From positions 806,001-870,000 of the forward strand of contig NZ_BJOV01000003.1 of the NCBI RefSeq assembly GCF_009932475.1: a stretch of 64,000 nucleotides of DNA. Direction: 5' to 3'. The stretch comes from Gordonia spumicola (GTDB taxonomy: Bacteria > Actinomycetota > Actinomycetes > Mycobacteriales > Mycobacteriaceae). The notes under the pieces are model-generated. The model ran no database searches. It was not told the origin of the DNA and worked only from the letters and a program-made list of their open reading frames with translations. Position 1 is the stretch's first letter; each line of letters begins with the position of its first letter. Shown piece by piece: positions 34,913-43,423 of this stretch. The position numbers and the translations under genes are program-made.

Positions 34913-35964
34913 CCCGCCGCGGAGACAGGCACGGTGATCGCGAACGTCAACACCCAGACCAGCACGAAATGGCCGTCGAACGCCGTGATCCCGAACAGGC
35001 CGAACACGACCGTCAGGACTGCGACGTGCCAGATGAAGATGCCGTACGACCATCGGCCGAGCGCCGCCATCACCGGTGAGTCGAGGATTCGGAACGGGCC
35101 GTCGCCGAGCACGAGCGGAGCGAGGACGGCGTAGGCCGCGATGCCTCCGAGCAGCATCTTGGTCGCATACTGGGCGTCCGACATCGGCGCGAGTCCGACC
35201 GGTCCGGCGAGCGGCGTCGACGCGAGGGAGTACGCGATCAGGAACACCCCGGCCATGCGCCATCGGTTCGACGACCACCGGACCGTCGTCCCCGCCGCGG
35301 ACAACTCGGCCAGGATCAGGCCCGCGGCGAACCACGGGAGGTGACCGAACACCCAGTTCTGCGCCTGTACGCCCGGCGCGAGGGGCAGCGCACTCGCCAC
35401 CCACGCCCATCCGAGGCTCAGCGCGGCCATTGCGCCCATCACCGGAACCCGGTGGCGGGCGCGGCGCCCGCGCAGCCGGGTCATCGCGTAGCCGATGACC
35501 GGGAGCAACAGATAGAAGGCGGCTTCGACGGACAGGCTCCACATCTGCGTGAGGCCGGGCGCGAGGGTCAATGGCACGAACACCTGCGTCAACGTCAGGT
35601 TGGCGATCCAAACGGTCGCCGACGATCCGCGAGCCTGTGGAAGGAGCGTCAGCACGGCCACGACGACAACGGCGTACACCGGCCAGATGCGGACGAACCG
35701 GTGTCGGAGGTATCGCGTCACGTCGGGCGACGGGGCGTCGCCGCGGGCCGCGTGCGCGTACGGCCGCCACAGCAGGAACCCGCTGAGGGCGAAGAAGAGG
35801 GCGACCGCGAGGTCGAGGCGTCCGAGAAGAGGTCCGATCACCGGCCAGTCGAGCGACCGGGTCTGGAAGGCGACGTGCGTCGTCAGCACGCCGAGCGCAG
35901 CGACCGCCCGCATGCCCTCGAGCTGCGGGTGGAAGGCGCGACTCCGGTTCGTCGTGGCGTTCAT
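34777..35964 (-). CDS. Integral membrane acyltransferase (acyltransferase 3 / OafA type)
   Basis: A 395-residue, roughly ten-TM acyltransferase-3 protein. Typical features: LEGMRAVAALGVLTTHV in TM1 with the catalytic-type histidine, LDLAVALFFALSGFLLWRPY, RFVRIWPVYA, and MWSLSVEAAFYLLLPVI. It O-acylates cell-envelope glycans or lipids; the M. tuberculosis gene at this place is Rv0228. Start ATG at MNATTNRS; an in-frame ATG four codons earlier is possible. Its last 45 codons overlap the aftD 3' end. Divergent from DUF3068 with a 39-base gap. Confidence 0.88.
   Translation of the reverse strand: MNATTNRSRAFHPQLEGMRAVAALGVLTTHVAFQTRSLDWPVIGPLLGRLDLAVALFFALSGFLLWRPYAHAARGDAPSPDVTRYLRHRFVRIWPVYAVVVVAVLTLLPQARGSSATVWIANLTLTQVFVPLTLAPGLTQMWSLSVEAAFYLLLPVIGYAMTRLRGRRARHRVPVMGAMAALSLGWAWVASALPLAPGVQAQNWVFGHLPWFAAGLILAELSAAGTTVRWSSNRWRMAGVFLIAYSLASTPLAGPVGLAPMSDAQYATKMLLGGIAAYAVLAPLVLGDGPFRILDSPVMAALGRWSYGIFIWHVAVLTVVFGLFGITAFDGHFVLVWVLTFAITVPVSAAGYAFVEEPCRRALARNERRRAPARREKCGATADVIAADTATTAAS
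34842..34887. repeat. 27-nt tandem duplication in the aftD/acyltransferase overlap
   Basis: TGCGCGCCGGCGCGCGGCG recurs 27 bases later with one change (G to A at the ninth base). Both copies are strongly self-complementary (GCGCGC-N2-GCGCGC). They encode the repeated LRA(G/S)ARR at the AftD C-terminus, and may form the shared terminator of the two convergent genes. Confidence 0.6.
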
Positions 35965-36003
35965 GTCCCGACCCAATGTAGACGCCCCGGTAGCGTCGAG
36001 CCC

Positions 36004-37116
36004 ATGTCTGCGCCCCCCTCGCCCCAGTCGCCGGTGTCCCAGTCGTCTGCGCCGCGCTTCACCGGCGCAGACCTGCTGGCGCCGACCGCGTTCTTCCTCG
36101 GCGCACTGCTCCTCGCGGCTGCGCTCGCCGTCGGCCCGATCATCGGCGATCGCTTCCGGGCGATCCCGTCCGACGTCGACGTGACGTGGGTGGCCGATGG
36201 GTCGTCGAGCTCCCGCATCCTCGACAGGTGCTCACTGAACGCACCGACCGCTCGCGTGCTGGATGCCCAGGTTCAGCAGCGACGACGCATCGTCGTCGTC
36301 CGACCGTCCGACGCCGACATCGTGACGTTCCAGGCGGGAACATCACTCGGTGTGAACCGCTACGTGGTCGACGGGAAGTCGGTGAAGGCGAAGGACGTCT
36401 GCGCGGAACAGACTCTTGCCGCGACCATCGACCGGGTGACCCTCGACCGCTCCACCGCCCTGACGTCGGGGACGTCCGAGGTGCAGTTCGACGATAAGAA
36501 GGGCGCGGTCACGATCCCCGAACGGCGGGGCTACACCTACGTGTTCCCGTACGGGGTCGAGATCGGTGACCGCCCCGAGTACTTCGACGTCACGACCCGC
36601 CAGTCGGTGTCCCTGCTCCGCGCGGGCACCGAGACGATCGAGGGGCGTGCGACGATCCACTTCACCGCGACGACCCCCGACACGGACCTGTCGCAGTTCG
36701 ACACCCGTGCAGTCATCACCAAACCGGCATCGTGGTTCGGGACGTTTCCGAACGTCGCACCGACACAGACGTTGACTGCGACGTTGCATCACTCGTCGCA
36801 ACGCGACCTGTTCGTCGACGCCGCCACGGGCGTCGTCGTCGACGAACGCGTGACGGTGTCCGAAGAGTACCGTTTCGCCGATTCGGCCGCGGACCGCTCC
36901 CAGGCACTCGCGAACTACCGCCTGGTGAACATCGACGCGACGTTCACCGGGGACGACCGCTCCCGCCAGGACGGCGCCGCCGCAGCCGCAGCCCGCCAGC
37001 GTCCCGTCACCCTGACCACCGTCACGGCGCCCATCGTCTTCGGTGTGCTCGGCGTCGCTGCCCTAGCGGGCGGTGTCTATCTCAACCGACGGGAACGAGA
37101 CTCCGCTGACCGCTGA
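36004..37116 (+). CDS. DUF3068 / PorA-family membrane protein (Rv0227c-like)
   Basis: A 370-residue protein with an N-terminal TM (about residues 26-46), a large extracytoplasmic beta-rich domain (RGYTYVFPYGVEIGDRPEYFD, TTRQSVSLLRAGTETIEG) and a C-terminal TM (TTVTAPIVFGVLGVAALAGG). This is the DUF3068 topology of mycolata (Rv0227c). It is next to the acyltransferase as in mycobacteria; the role in the envelope is unproven. It is the last core gene before the AT-richer island. Confidence 0.88.
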   Translation: MSAPPSPQSPVSQSSAPRFTGADLLAPTAFFLGALLLAAALAVGPIIGDRFRAIPSDVDVTWVADGSSSSRILDRCSLNAPTARVLDAQVQQRRRIVVVRPSDADIVTFQAGTSLGVNRYVVDGKSVKAKDVCAEQTLAATIDRVTLDRSTALTSGTSEVQFDDKKGAVTIPERRGYTYVFPYGVEIGDRPEYFDVTTRQSVSLLRAGTETIEGRATIHFTATTPDTDLSQFDTRAVITKPASWFGTFPNVAPTQTLTATLHHSSQRDLFVDAATGVVVDERVTVSEEYRFADSAADRSQALANYRLVNIDATFTGDDRSRQDGAAAAAARQRPVTLTTVTAPIVFGVLGVAALAGGVYLNRRERDSADR

Positions 37117-37158
37117 CCGGCGCGGCCTTCGATCTTCTAGAGAACTCACGCTGAGCAC

Positions 37159-37335
37159 TCAGAACAGCAGGAGACCAATGAACATCATCAAACACACTGC
37201 AATCGCAATGGATACGATTTCTGCGCCGACCCTCCTCCATTTCCCACCCTTCTCCCACTCCCCCCAGCGTTGCACGTATTGATTGTCGACAAGGCAGCGA
37301 AACCTGACATCTACCGACTTTCTGTGTCTCGACAT
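37159..37335 (-). CDS. Small single-TM protein at the island edge
   Basis: A 58-residue protein: a polar, aromatic N-terminus (MSRHRKSVDVRFRCLVDNQY) and a C-terminal TM helix (EIVSIAIAVCLMMFIGLLLF). The ATG lies six bases after AAGGGGG, a good ribosome site; an in-frame TTG 18 bases upstream is less likely. Codon use is AT-richer than the flanking core genes. No family recognised. It is the last gene of the minus-strand series that begins with the porin. The 177 bases to the next gene hold nothing I recognise. Confidence 0.5.
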   Translation of the reverse strand: MSRHRKSVDVRFRCLVDNQYVQRWGEWEKGGKWRRVGAEIVSIAIAVCLMMFIGLLLF

Positions 37336-37512
37336 CAATACCCCCTTTCCCAAGTCGACTCGTCACGATTCATTCTGACGCAATCAGGGAAACCACTCCA
37401 AGAATGTCTTGAGAACCGGATGACCCTCAAGCCACGCGTGGAATCTCAAGTTATATGGGTTCCTACTGAATCTGCCCATTCTAGCCCTAAAGGCGTCGAG
37501 AAAGCCCATCGA

Positions 37513-38550
37513 TCAGCAATCTTCATCAAGACAATTGGCGAGAACGTTTGCTTCATTCGCCCCGAACCGCTCGATGCCATCGTGAAATTCGATCAGCACC
37601 CCATCGCTATATCTACTAGCCGTAAACCCGGGAGGGAGACCGTCAATTCCACAACGATCAGCCACTCGCCCAGACATGTAGGTCTGCCAACCAGGGAACG
37701 CGAGTACGGGATCGGAATCGTCGTCAATGGTGAACCTGAAGCCATTCGCAAGCATGGCCGCTCTTGAGGGCGAGATCGAGGCGCAGTCAGCATCCATGTC
37801 CCGAACTATTCCCGTGAACAGAGTTGAGATCTGATCCGAGATGCCCGCCATGTCAGCAATAGAAGGGGAGTTCCCATCAGCATCGAGATTCACCGACAGA
37901 TTCGGGACGTGTGCCATACTCGATGCGTGCTCGAAGGAGAGAATCGTCTCAAAATTGCTGAACGGAAATCCTTCCCCTTCCGCGGAGAGCTGTAAGTTCC
38001 AATCCTGCAGATCGCCAGATTTTTGCCAGTCCACGTTTAGGCGACCGAAAAGGCTCTCAATTTCACACGTACCAGGATCGGAAGAACGCAGCTCGTACAA
38101 TACCTGACCATCGAGAACCGGCGCCCATTCAAGCTCCTTTCCCACCCAGTCAGAGATTCGACTGAGAACCCGCGCATAGCAAGCGTAGACGGTTTCGACA
38201 TCAACATTTCCCCGATCGCCATTTACAGCGTTGACGCACACAAGTCCGCTACACTGAATTGGCAACGGATACCCGTTCGAATGATAGAAATCACGTTCGC
38301 GCTCAATTCTCGATTCCGGGAATTCATCTGGCGAGAACATCGGTTCATTTCCGGATGCGTACCCAAGAATCCAGCCCGCAGAAAATTCGTCGACGGCCAC
38401 AAGGTCGACGAATCTCGCGCAGAATCCGCGGCCGCCGTTGACCGGAAGGAGAGAAACCAGACCCCGAAATGTATGAGGGTTTCCCGCGACTCCATAGATC
38501 GCGTCTGGATCGTTTTCACCGCGGAGCCGAAAAACAGCCTTGTTGCTCAT
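37513..38550 (-). CDS. Hypothetical protein in the toxin island, possibly immunity-like
   Basis: A 345-residue soluble protein I do not recognise. It has no signal peptide, is acidic, and contains segments such as GRGFCARFVDLVAVDEFSAGW and FRFTIDDDSDPVLAFPGWQTY. The start MSNKAVFRL is chosen because GGAGG lies eight bases upstream; a GTG start 60 bases upstream is possible. Base composition is clearly lower in GC than the core genes. Position downstream of a toxin/immunity pair suggests another immunity gene, but this is inference. Confidence 0.6.
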   Translation of the reverse strand: MSNKAVFRLRGENDPDAIYGVAGNPHTFRGLVSLLPVNGGRGFCARFVDLVAVDEFSAGWILGYASGNEPMFSPDEFPESRIERERDFYHSNGYPLPIQCSGLVCVNAVNGDRGNVDVETVYACYARVLSRISDWVGKELEWAPVLDGQVLYELRSSDPGTCEIESLFGRLNVDWQKSGDLQDWNLQLSAEGEGFPFSNFETILSFEHASSMAHVPNLSVNLDADGNSPSIADMAGISDQISTLFTGIVRDMDADCASISPSRAAMLANGFRFTIDDDSDPVLAFPGWQTYMSGRVADRCGIDGLPPGFTASRYSDGVLIEFHDGIERFGANEANVLANCLDEDC

Positions 38551-38631
38551 TTTGAGAACCTCCATTTCAAGGAATTCACCAATCGGAATACTATCGCTAA
38601 CTAGAGCCACTTCTCTATCAGAGATCGGACG

Positions 38632-39159
38632 TTAGGCCAGGCGATCAACGCCAATAGTACGAAAGCTGCCACTCATACGCGGGAGGCCCTTGACCATTTC
38701 CGGCGCGCCTGCATTCATAAAGTCCGGTGGCGCAGTACCGTCCGAAACTACAGTGGATTCAAGCAGGAAGAAGAATACTTCCGACGACTCCACATGAATC
38801 TCGTCAAACGATGAGGAAATAGACGATATGACGGACGAGTATCGTCCATCATCTGGCGAACTGATGGACAGGACGCCCGCCGGCGTCGCAAATCTGCCAG
38901 GGATCCGATCGCTCGGCCAGTCGACGGAGACCGTCTCAACACCTTCGAATAAGAGTAGGCCCGCAGACCCGAGATCCCAGAGTTGCAGACTCGTTCTCAG
39001 GTCAAAGAGAACGGCAGCCCTTCCTGTTATCGGTGAAATCTTGACCTCCGAGATCTCTGCCTCCCTTAGCGCCTCGGGGTTCTTCAAGGGGCTATACTCC
39101 AACAGAGGAAAGTGTTCGCCGGAGATCGCTTGTTCATACAGAAGTTCCTCAAGAATCAT
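38632..39159 (-). CDS. Hypothetical soluble protein in the toxin island
   Basis: A 175-residue acidic soluble protein. The region ISPITGRAAVLFDLRTSLQL followed by GLLLFEGVETVSVDW resembles a family of small actinobacterial proteins of unknown function that I have seen near toxin loci but cannot name. No signal peptide. Same strand as the toxin and Imm52-like genes, with AT-richer codons. A possible second immunity protein. Confidence 0.6.
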   Translation of the reverse strand: MILEELLYEQAISGEHFPLLEYSPLKNPEALREAEISEVKISPITGRAAVLFDLRTSLQLWDLGSAGLLLFEGVETVSVDWPSDRIPGRFATPAGVLSISSPDDGRYSSVISSISSSFDEIHVESSEVFFFLLESTVVSDGTAPPDFMNAGAPEMVKGLPRMSGSFRTIGVDRLA

Positions 39160-39303
39160 GCCTCAGATCCAGATCCTCAGACTATGGAAATATGCGCTAG
39201 AGGATATTCGCTTGATACGGCCTGCCCCGAAAATGGGTTGCTGTCTGAGCGATATCGTTCTTTACCACGAAATCCGCTGGGATACGGCCACCGGTCGGCG
39301 CGG
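39160..39303. other. Intergenic stretch, possible cassette remnant
   Basis: On the minus strand two short open frames without a good start run through this stretch, one reading RIPADFVVKNDIAQ and the other ADRWPYPSGFRGKERYR, both protein-like. It could be a remnant of an orphan toxin tail, as is common in polymorphic toxin loci, but it is too short to prove. Confidence 0.25.
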
Positions 39304-39801
39304 CTATGCGCTGCGCGAATAGATGACCTCGAAAAGTTCTGGTCCAGCGTCTCTCCTTACTTCAATCGAGTCCGGATCTACCGCGCGGCGCACGAGTTCA
39401 ATGATCGCCCCCTCGTCAACCATTCCGCCCGGGAATAGCTCGCAACTGACTTGCAACGTGAAGTTCGGTGCCTGCCTCGGCGGCCGGAGTCCTGGCTGCG
39501 AGCTTCGAAATCGGCAGCGAACGCCCACATGCCCGCCACTAGGAACTTCGCTCCAGCGACTGATAATCCAGTTATTGCTTCCTTCAGCCATATCGATTTC
39601 ATCGTCCGCTATTCGAATCGCCCCCGGAAGGTGCTTCACCCGCGACTTTGCGTCCGCTTCGGAAACCCCCGAACCAAACCACGGACCGAGTCCAGGAAAC
39701 AGCACGTTAAACCCATCCAGCACAGCCTTCATGCGCGACGCAACTTCGCCCCTCTCATACGTGCGGTCTACGCAACGAACATAGAACTTAGCAGATTTCA
39801 T
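39304..39801 (-). CDS. Imm52-like immunity protein
   Basis: A 165-residue soluble protein beginning MKSAKFYVRCVDRTYERGEV, followed by PGLGPWFGSGVSEADAKSRV. The pattern of an N-terminal beta strand, an Arg-Glu helix, an L-x-P-x-L-x-x-W segment and a following helix fits the Imm52 family, which from comparative studies of polymorphic toxins accompanies Tox-REase-5 toxins. It lies 30 bases downstream of the toxin stop, same strand, with a clear AAGGAAAG ribosome site. It is intact although the toxin frame is broken. The family assignment is by eye and by linkage. Confidence 0.65.
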   Translation of the reverse strand: MKSAKFYVRCVDRTYERGEVASRMKAVLDGFNVLFPGLGPWFGSGVSEADAKSRVKHLPGAIRIADDEIDMAEGSNNWIISRWSEVPSGGHVGVRCRFRSSQPGLRPPRQAPNFTLQVSCELFPGGMVDEGAIIELVRRAVDPDSIEVRRDAGPELFEVIYSRSA

Positions 39802-39831
39802 TGCTTTCCTTAGAGTGCGTTATCTGTGTGG

Positions 39832-41393
39832 TCAAAAGTTCTGTCGACCACCAGGATCCGTGTGGATGACAATATTGTCAATTCCCAGGTTCCCGGCTTC
39901 CTCCATCAGCCAGGTAGCAAGACTCCCGTACTCGCTATACCATTCGAGCACTCCGCCATGTTCTTCGACAATTTTGGATTGCCTGGCCATCTGGTCGATG
40001 ATTGCTTCGACTCCTTTCTCGTCAATCCAGGTTTTTATCTCGCCCGCGCTATCGAACCAGAAATTGTAGTCGCCCTTGCTTCCAGGAAGTGATTCACGCC
40101 GTCGGCGGATCTGAAGAATCCGTCGAACATGGTGCCGTCGACTGCGTATACCCAGTCTTTCTGGACGTGAGTGACGGCTTCCTGATAGTAGCGCGACGCG
40201 TCGGACATGGACTCGTTCTTCTTCACCCACTGGCCCGGGCCTCCATCACTATCTCCAGGCATAGGTATGCGGATGGGCATGACGTCGGCGCCTGAGATGA
40301 CGTTTACGAAGCTGTCTCCGCGCGCATCGACGGCTGTCGTTTCGTGATGGAAGCCGATGACGTCGCCGGCAGTGACGTCTTCGATGGTGCCGTAGAACTG
40401 TCCGTTCTTGAACCCGTGCGTCGTCTGCACAGGCCTGCCATTCTTGGTGATTGTCAGAACGTCAGAGGTCAATTGAGACCCCGGGGGCCACGGAGGTGTG
40501 TACTGCCACTCGATCCGCCCGTGCTCTGATCCGGGACTGTCGGGGACAAACAACAGTGAACTCCCCGGCAGAGCGACCGCACCTTCGTACAGCGAGACCG
40601 GATCACCGGGATAGATGTGTACAGGCCCGTCAGAGCCGTTCGGTGGAGCAAGCCCGCCAACGCCGCTGATCACGGTAGCCGGGCGCGGGGAGAACAGCGA
40701 CAGAATCCGCCCGAATCCGCCCCGTCCCATCGCGCGGGTGGAGGACGAGTACGGGCGACCCACGCGCGTCGAACTGCCCCGGCGCGCCAGTGACCTCGCG
40801 CGAGGGTTGGCTACCGCGACCGCTGCAGCACCAGCGATCAACCACACCGGCAACGGCACCGTTTCACTATCCCCACTATCGGAACCGGGCTCCCGCAACG
40901 CTTGATCCTGATCAGACCAATCATTGCCTTGTACGGGAGCGGGTGCGGTCGTCCGAACAGGCGAAGGGCTCACCGGCCGACTGGCAACTGGCCTTTCGTC
41001 GATGTTGTCCGCTCGTCGCTGTTCCGGGGCAGCAGGCGCCCGTCCCCTCGGCCGGGCAGGATTCGTGGTCGGGGCGCCCACAATCGGCGTACCGTCCCCC
41101 GTGCCCGGGCCCGGACCGGCATCACCACCGATCACCGGCCCACCCCCGGGCACACCCGGAGAACCCGGAGTCGTCGGCGTCACACCCGGCATCGGCGGCG
41201 GCGTAGTCGTCGGCACACTGATACACGGCCACCCCGGCCCATACTGCGCCCGCAACTGAGCACACAACGCATCACCATCCGCACCACCAACACCCACCAC
41301 ACCAGCAGCAAGAACCGCGACCCCGCCGACACCACCAGCGACCGCAACCCGCACCCACCACCGACGACGACTGCGGTCCCCCCGAATACTCAC
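39832..41393 (-). pseudogene. Membrane-anchored polymorphic toxin with C-terminal Tox-REase-5 domain, frameshifted
   Basis: The first frame runs from a GTG start just after the upstream gene. It contains one TM (VRVAVAGGVGGVAVLAAGVV, residues 14-35), a two-cysteine loop (CAQLRAQYGPGWPC, 44-57), a Pro/Gly-rich linker to about 170, a second hydrophobic segment (VPLPVWLIAGAAAVAVA, 179-195), a beta-rich domain (255-375), then YYQEAVTHV, WVYAVDGTMFDGF and NHFLEA (residue 439). The next base step breaks the frame; the other frame continues KGDYNFWFDSAGEIKTW, IIDQMARQSK, GVLEWYSEY and GIDNIVIHTDP to its stop. Joined, this is a Tox-REase-5 nuclease with the E-A-K core split by a missing base at 40077-40080. 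Restored length is about 520 residues. Could be decay, phase variation or a base-calling error. Confidence 0.75.
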
Positions 41394-41397
41394 CGCC

Positions 41398-41721
41398 TCA
41401 GCCGTCCTTACCCGACCGAAGAGCGGTGACGATCGCATCGACACCGGCCCAGAACCAACGGCCACCGATCGACATCACCACGAAGAACCCGAGAAACACC
41501 CACACCTCACCAACCTGGGCACCCCACGAACCCAGATTCGACACCGTCATCGCAGCAGCGACAAGAACACCACACCCCAGCAGAAACAAGACGATCGTGC
41601 CCACCGGCACCGACCCAGCCGCATCACCCGTCGCCGCCCGGTCGTCGCCAGCCGGAGAATCGACACGATCCATCGTCCGCGAATCGTCAGCAATACGTGT
41701 CGTGTTGTCTGTCAACGTCAT
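41398..41721 (-). CDS. Two-TM membrane protein in the toxin operon
   Basis: A 107-residue protein: an acidic, Asp-rich cytoplasmic-type N-terminus (residues 1-37) and two TM helices (about 38-60, TIVLFLLGCGVLVAAAMTV; about 72-91, EVWVFLGFFVVMSIGG), with the end WFWAGVDAIVTALRSGKDG. It lies 33 bases after the porin stop and four bases before the toxin start, so it is in one operon with both. No family recognised. It may help export or membrane placement of the toxin. Confidence 0.65.
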   Translation of the reverse strand: MTLTDNTTRIADDSRTMDRVDSPAGDDRAATGDAAGSVPVGTIVLFLLGCGVLVAAAMTVSNLGSWGAQVGEVWVFLGFFVVMSIGGRWFWAGVDAIVTALRSGKDG

Positions 41722-41754
41722 ATTGGATCCCTTCTCGTGACGGTAGGCAGGCTG

Positions 41755-42394
41755 CTACAGCAGGTGCGGGGAACCGTAGATGGTGAACATGTTGTCATTG
41801 GCCGCCGTTGCCATCGAGACGCGAATGTAGGCGCGGACCGCGGGGCGGGCCCCGACACACCCCGAGATCTCGACCCGAACACCCTCCGCGCGCGTCCCCG
41901 CACGCGCACCGGCCAACGCCTTCTGACCGAACTTCACATCGACCGTGGCCCCCGTTCGCCAACGTCGTCGACACCGTCGGCATCGCCTGGACCCCGAACA
42001 CCACCGCGGGCGGCCACGTGATCGACGCCTGCGCCGTCGGGCCACCCGAAATTCCCACGTTCAAATTGGACATTTGCCACTGACAGGATAATTGATATCC
42101 CGAGGTCAGGATCGCCGCGTCCACCGGCACAGTGCCCTGACCAGTGATCTCAGCCTCGCCCCGCAAATCCAGGAACGCTTCGAATGAGCCGACCCCACGC
42201 GAGAGCGGCGGCACCGACACGATCTTCTCCGCCGACTTCGTCAACCGGACCGTCCACCCATCATCAGAACGCTTCACGACCGTCCGGTCAGGGAACCGAT
42301 GAACCTGATTAGCCGACGCCACACCACCACCAGCAACGCCCACCAGCGCAACCGACGCAGCCACCACCGCGACCACCCGAACAATCAACCGCAC
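41755..42394 (-). pseudogene. MspA-family porin-like protein, frameshifted
   Basis: A signal peptide (MRLIVRVVAVVAASVALVGV, cleavage near ASA) is followed by features of MspA-type mycomembrane porins in rhodococci and gordoniae: DDGWTVRLTKSAEKIVSVPP, SFEAFLDLRGEAEITGQG, ILTSGYQLSCQW, and, in another frame, ATVDVKFGQKALAG and the typical ending NDNMFTIYGSPHLL. The two parts join at a run of five G on the coding strand (41949-41953); removing one G restores TLANGATVDVKFG, giving about 212 residues. It heads the toxin operon, an unusual partner for such a porin. Either natural inactivation or a homopolymer error. Confidence 0.7.
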
Positions 42395-42802
42395 AACACA
42401 ACTCCCGAACGCTCACGGTCAGTCACACGAACACTCGACATACGATCGCATGTTTCGACTTATCGACTGTGACTTACCTTGGTAATTGTGTGACGGTAGC
42501 AGGCGTCTGCGGTCTCGGCAACCATCAGGCGAACATGACACGAACACGCTTCCGTCCTGCTCAAAGATGCCGCCCATCACGTTGTGCAGGCTGCGCGTAG
42601 CTCGACCGTTCTCGGGACAAGGCACGCGGCGGACTGCCGACCACGCGGCACTCTCGGCTGGCGAACGCTGCCAGAAAAGATCGCTGATATCCCCATATTG
42701 AAATGGTGGTGCATTTACCATCTGAAATCGCCTAGCTACAAGCCCAGCGTGCCGCTGGCTACTGATCGAGATCGACTATCACCCCGATAGGGAAGGTCAA
42801 GA
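42395..42802. other. Intergenic region between porin and HD-domain gene
   Basis: 408 bases with no gene I can support. It must contain the promoters of the minus-strand toxin operon and of the plus-strand HD gene. A 100-codon open frame on the minus strand (42419-42721) has irregular composition and no ribosome site. TTACCTTGGTAA near 42474 is a short inverted repeat but does not match the fatty-acid operator. Confidence 0.5.
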
Positions 42803-43402
42803 GTGAGCGAATTGCCTGACAGCCCGCTGGTGCGGGCAGCGTTTGATCATGTTTCTGCACACCTTCATGAGGCGATCCTCAACCACTCGGTACGAGTCGC
42901 GAGACTGGCAACGGCGATCGGCGAGTCCGAACAGCTAGAACTCGATCCTGACTCCATTTGGGTGGCCAGCCTGTTCCACGATTTCGGCACAGTCGCTGGT
43001 GCGGCGTCGGGTGATCGGTTCGAGGTGGTCGGCGGCAACGAAGCCGCTGCGTTCCTGGAACGCCTGTCATTCGCCGATCAGCACGAAGCTCAGGAGATCT
43101 GGGACGCGATCGCCCTGCACACCTCTCCGCACATCTCGGAATCTCGGGGCGGCCTGACGCGCGCCATCAGGCTTGGAGTGCTCATGGACTTCGGGGAGGA
43201 CGTGCTCGAGAACTCGGCATCGATTCGAGCTCGACTCGAGACGATGCGTCCACGGCTGAACATCGAGATCGAGCTTGCCGACCTGGTCGTGTCCCAGGTT
43301 CTCGATCGCCCCGAGAAGGCTCCGCGACCGAGTTGGCCGCGTGATCTGTATGAAAGCTATCTGCAGGACCCCGGCTATCGGGGAGTGAACCGAGGGTTCT
43401 GA
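42803..43402 (+). CDS. HD-domain phosphohydrolase-like protein
   Basis: A 199-residue HD-superfamily protein. Metal-ligand motifs are visible: His in NHSVRVARLATAI (about residue 31), the HD pair in SLFHDFGTV (about 58) and the distal HTSPHI. The HTSPHI segment and general layout resemble the cyanamide hydratase/HD subgroup. The start is GTG after GGAAGG. Codon use is intermediate between island and core. It borders the island and faces away from the toxin operon; a link to the toxin is not evident. Confidence 0.8.
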   Translation: MSELPDSPLVRAAFDHVSAHLHEAILNHSVRVARLATAIGESEQLELDPDSIWVASLFHDFGTVAGAASGDRFEVVGGNEAAAFLERLSFADQHEAQEIWDAIALHTSPHISESRGGLTRAIRLGVLMDFGEDVLENSASIRARLETMRPRLNIEIELADLVVSQVLDRPEKAPRPSWPRDLYESYLQDPGYRGVNRGF

Positions 43403-43423
43403 CCGGGGCCCGGTGGTGGCGCA

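Noticed and set aside
38828-39438. Plus-strand open frames opposite the island hypotheticals
   Set aside because: No ribosome sites, and they oppose better-formed minus-strand genes in the same operon direction as the toxin.
40077-40085. Programmed ribosomal frameshift in the toxin gene
   Set aside because: No slippery heptamer, and the break lies in the active-site motif; deletion or sequencing error is simpler.
42419-42721. 100-codon minus-strand frame between the porin and HD genes
   Set aside because: No ribosome site, irregular composition, no similarity I can name; treated as intergenic.
42584-42790. 68-codon plus-strand frame before the HD gene
   Set aside because: Lacks start signals and overlaps the likely promoter region of the HD gene.
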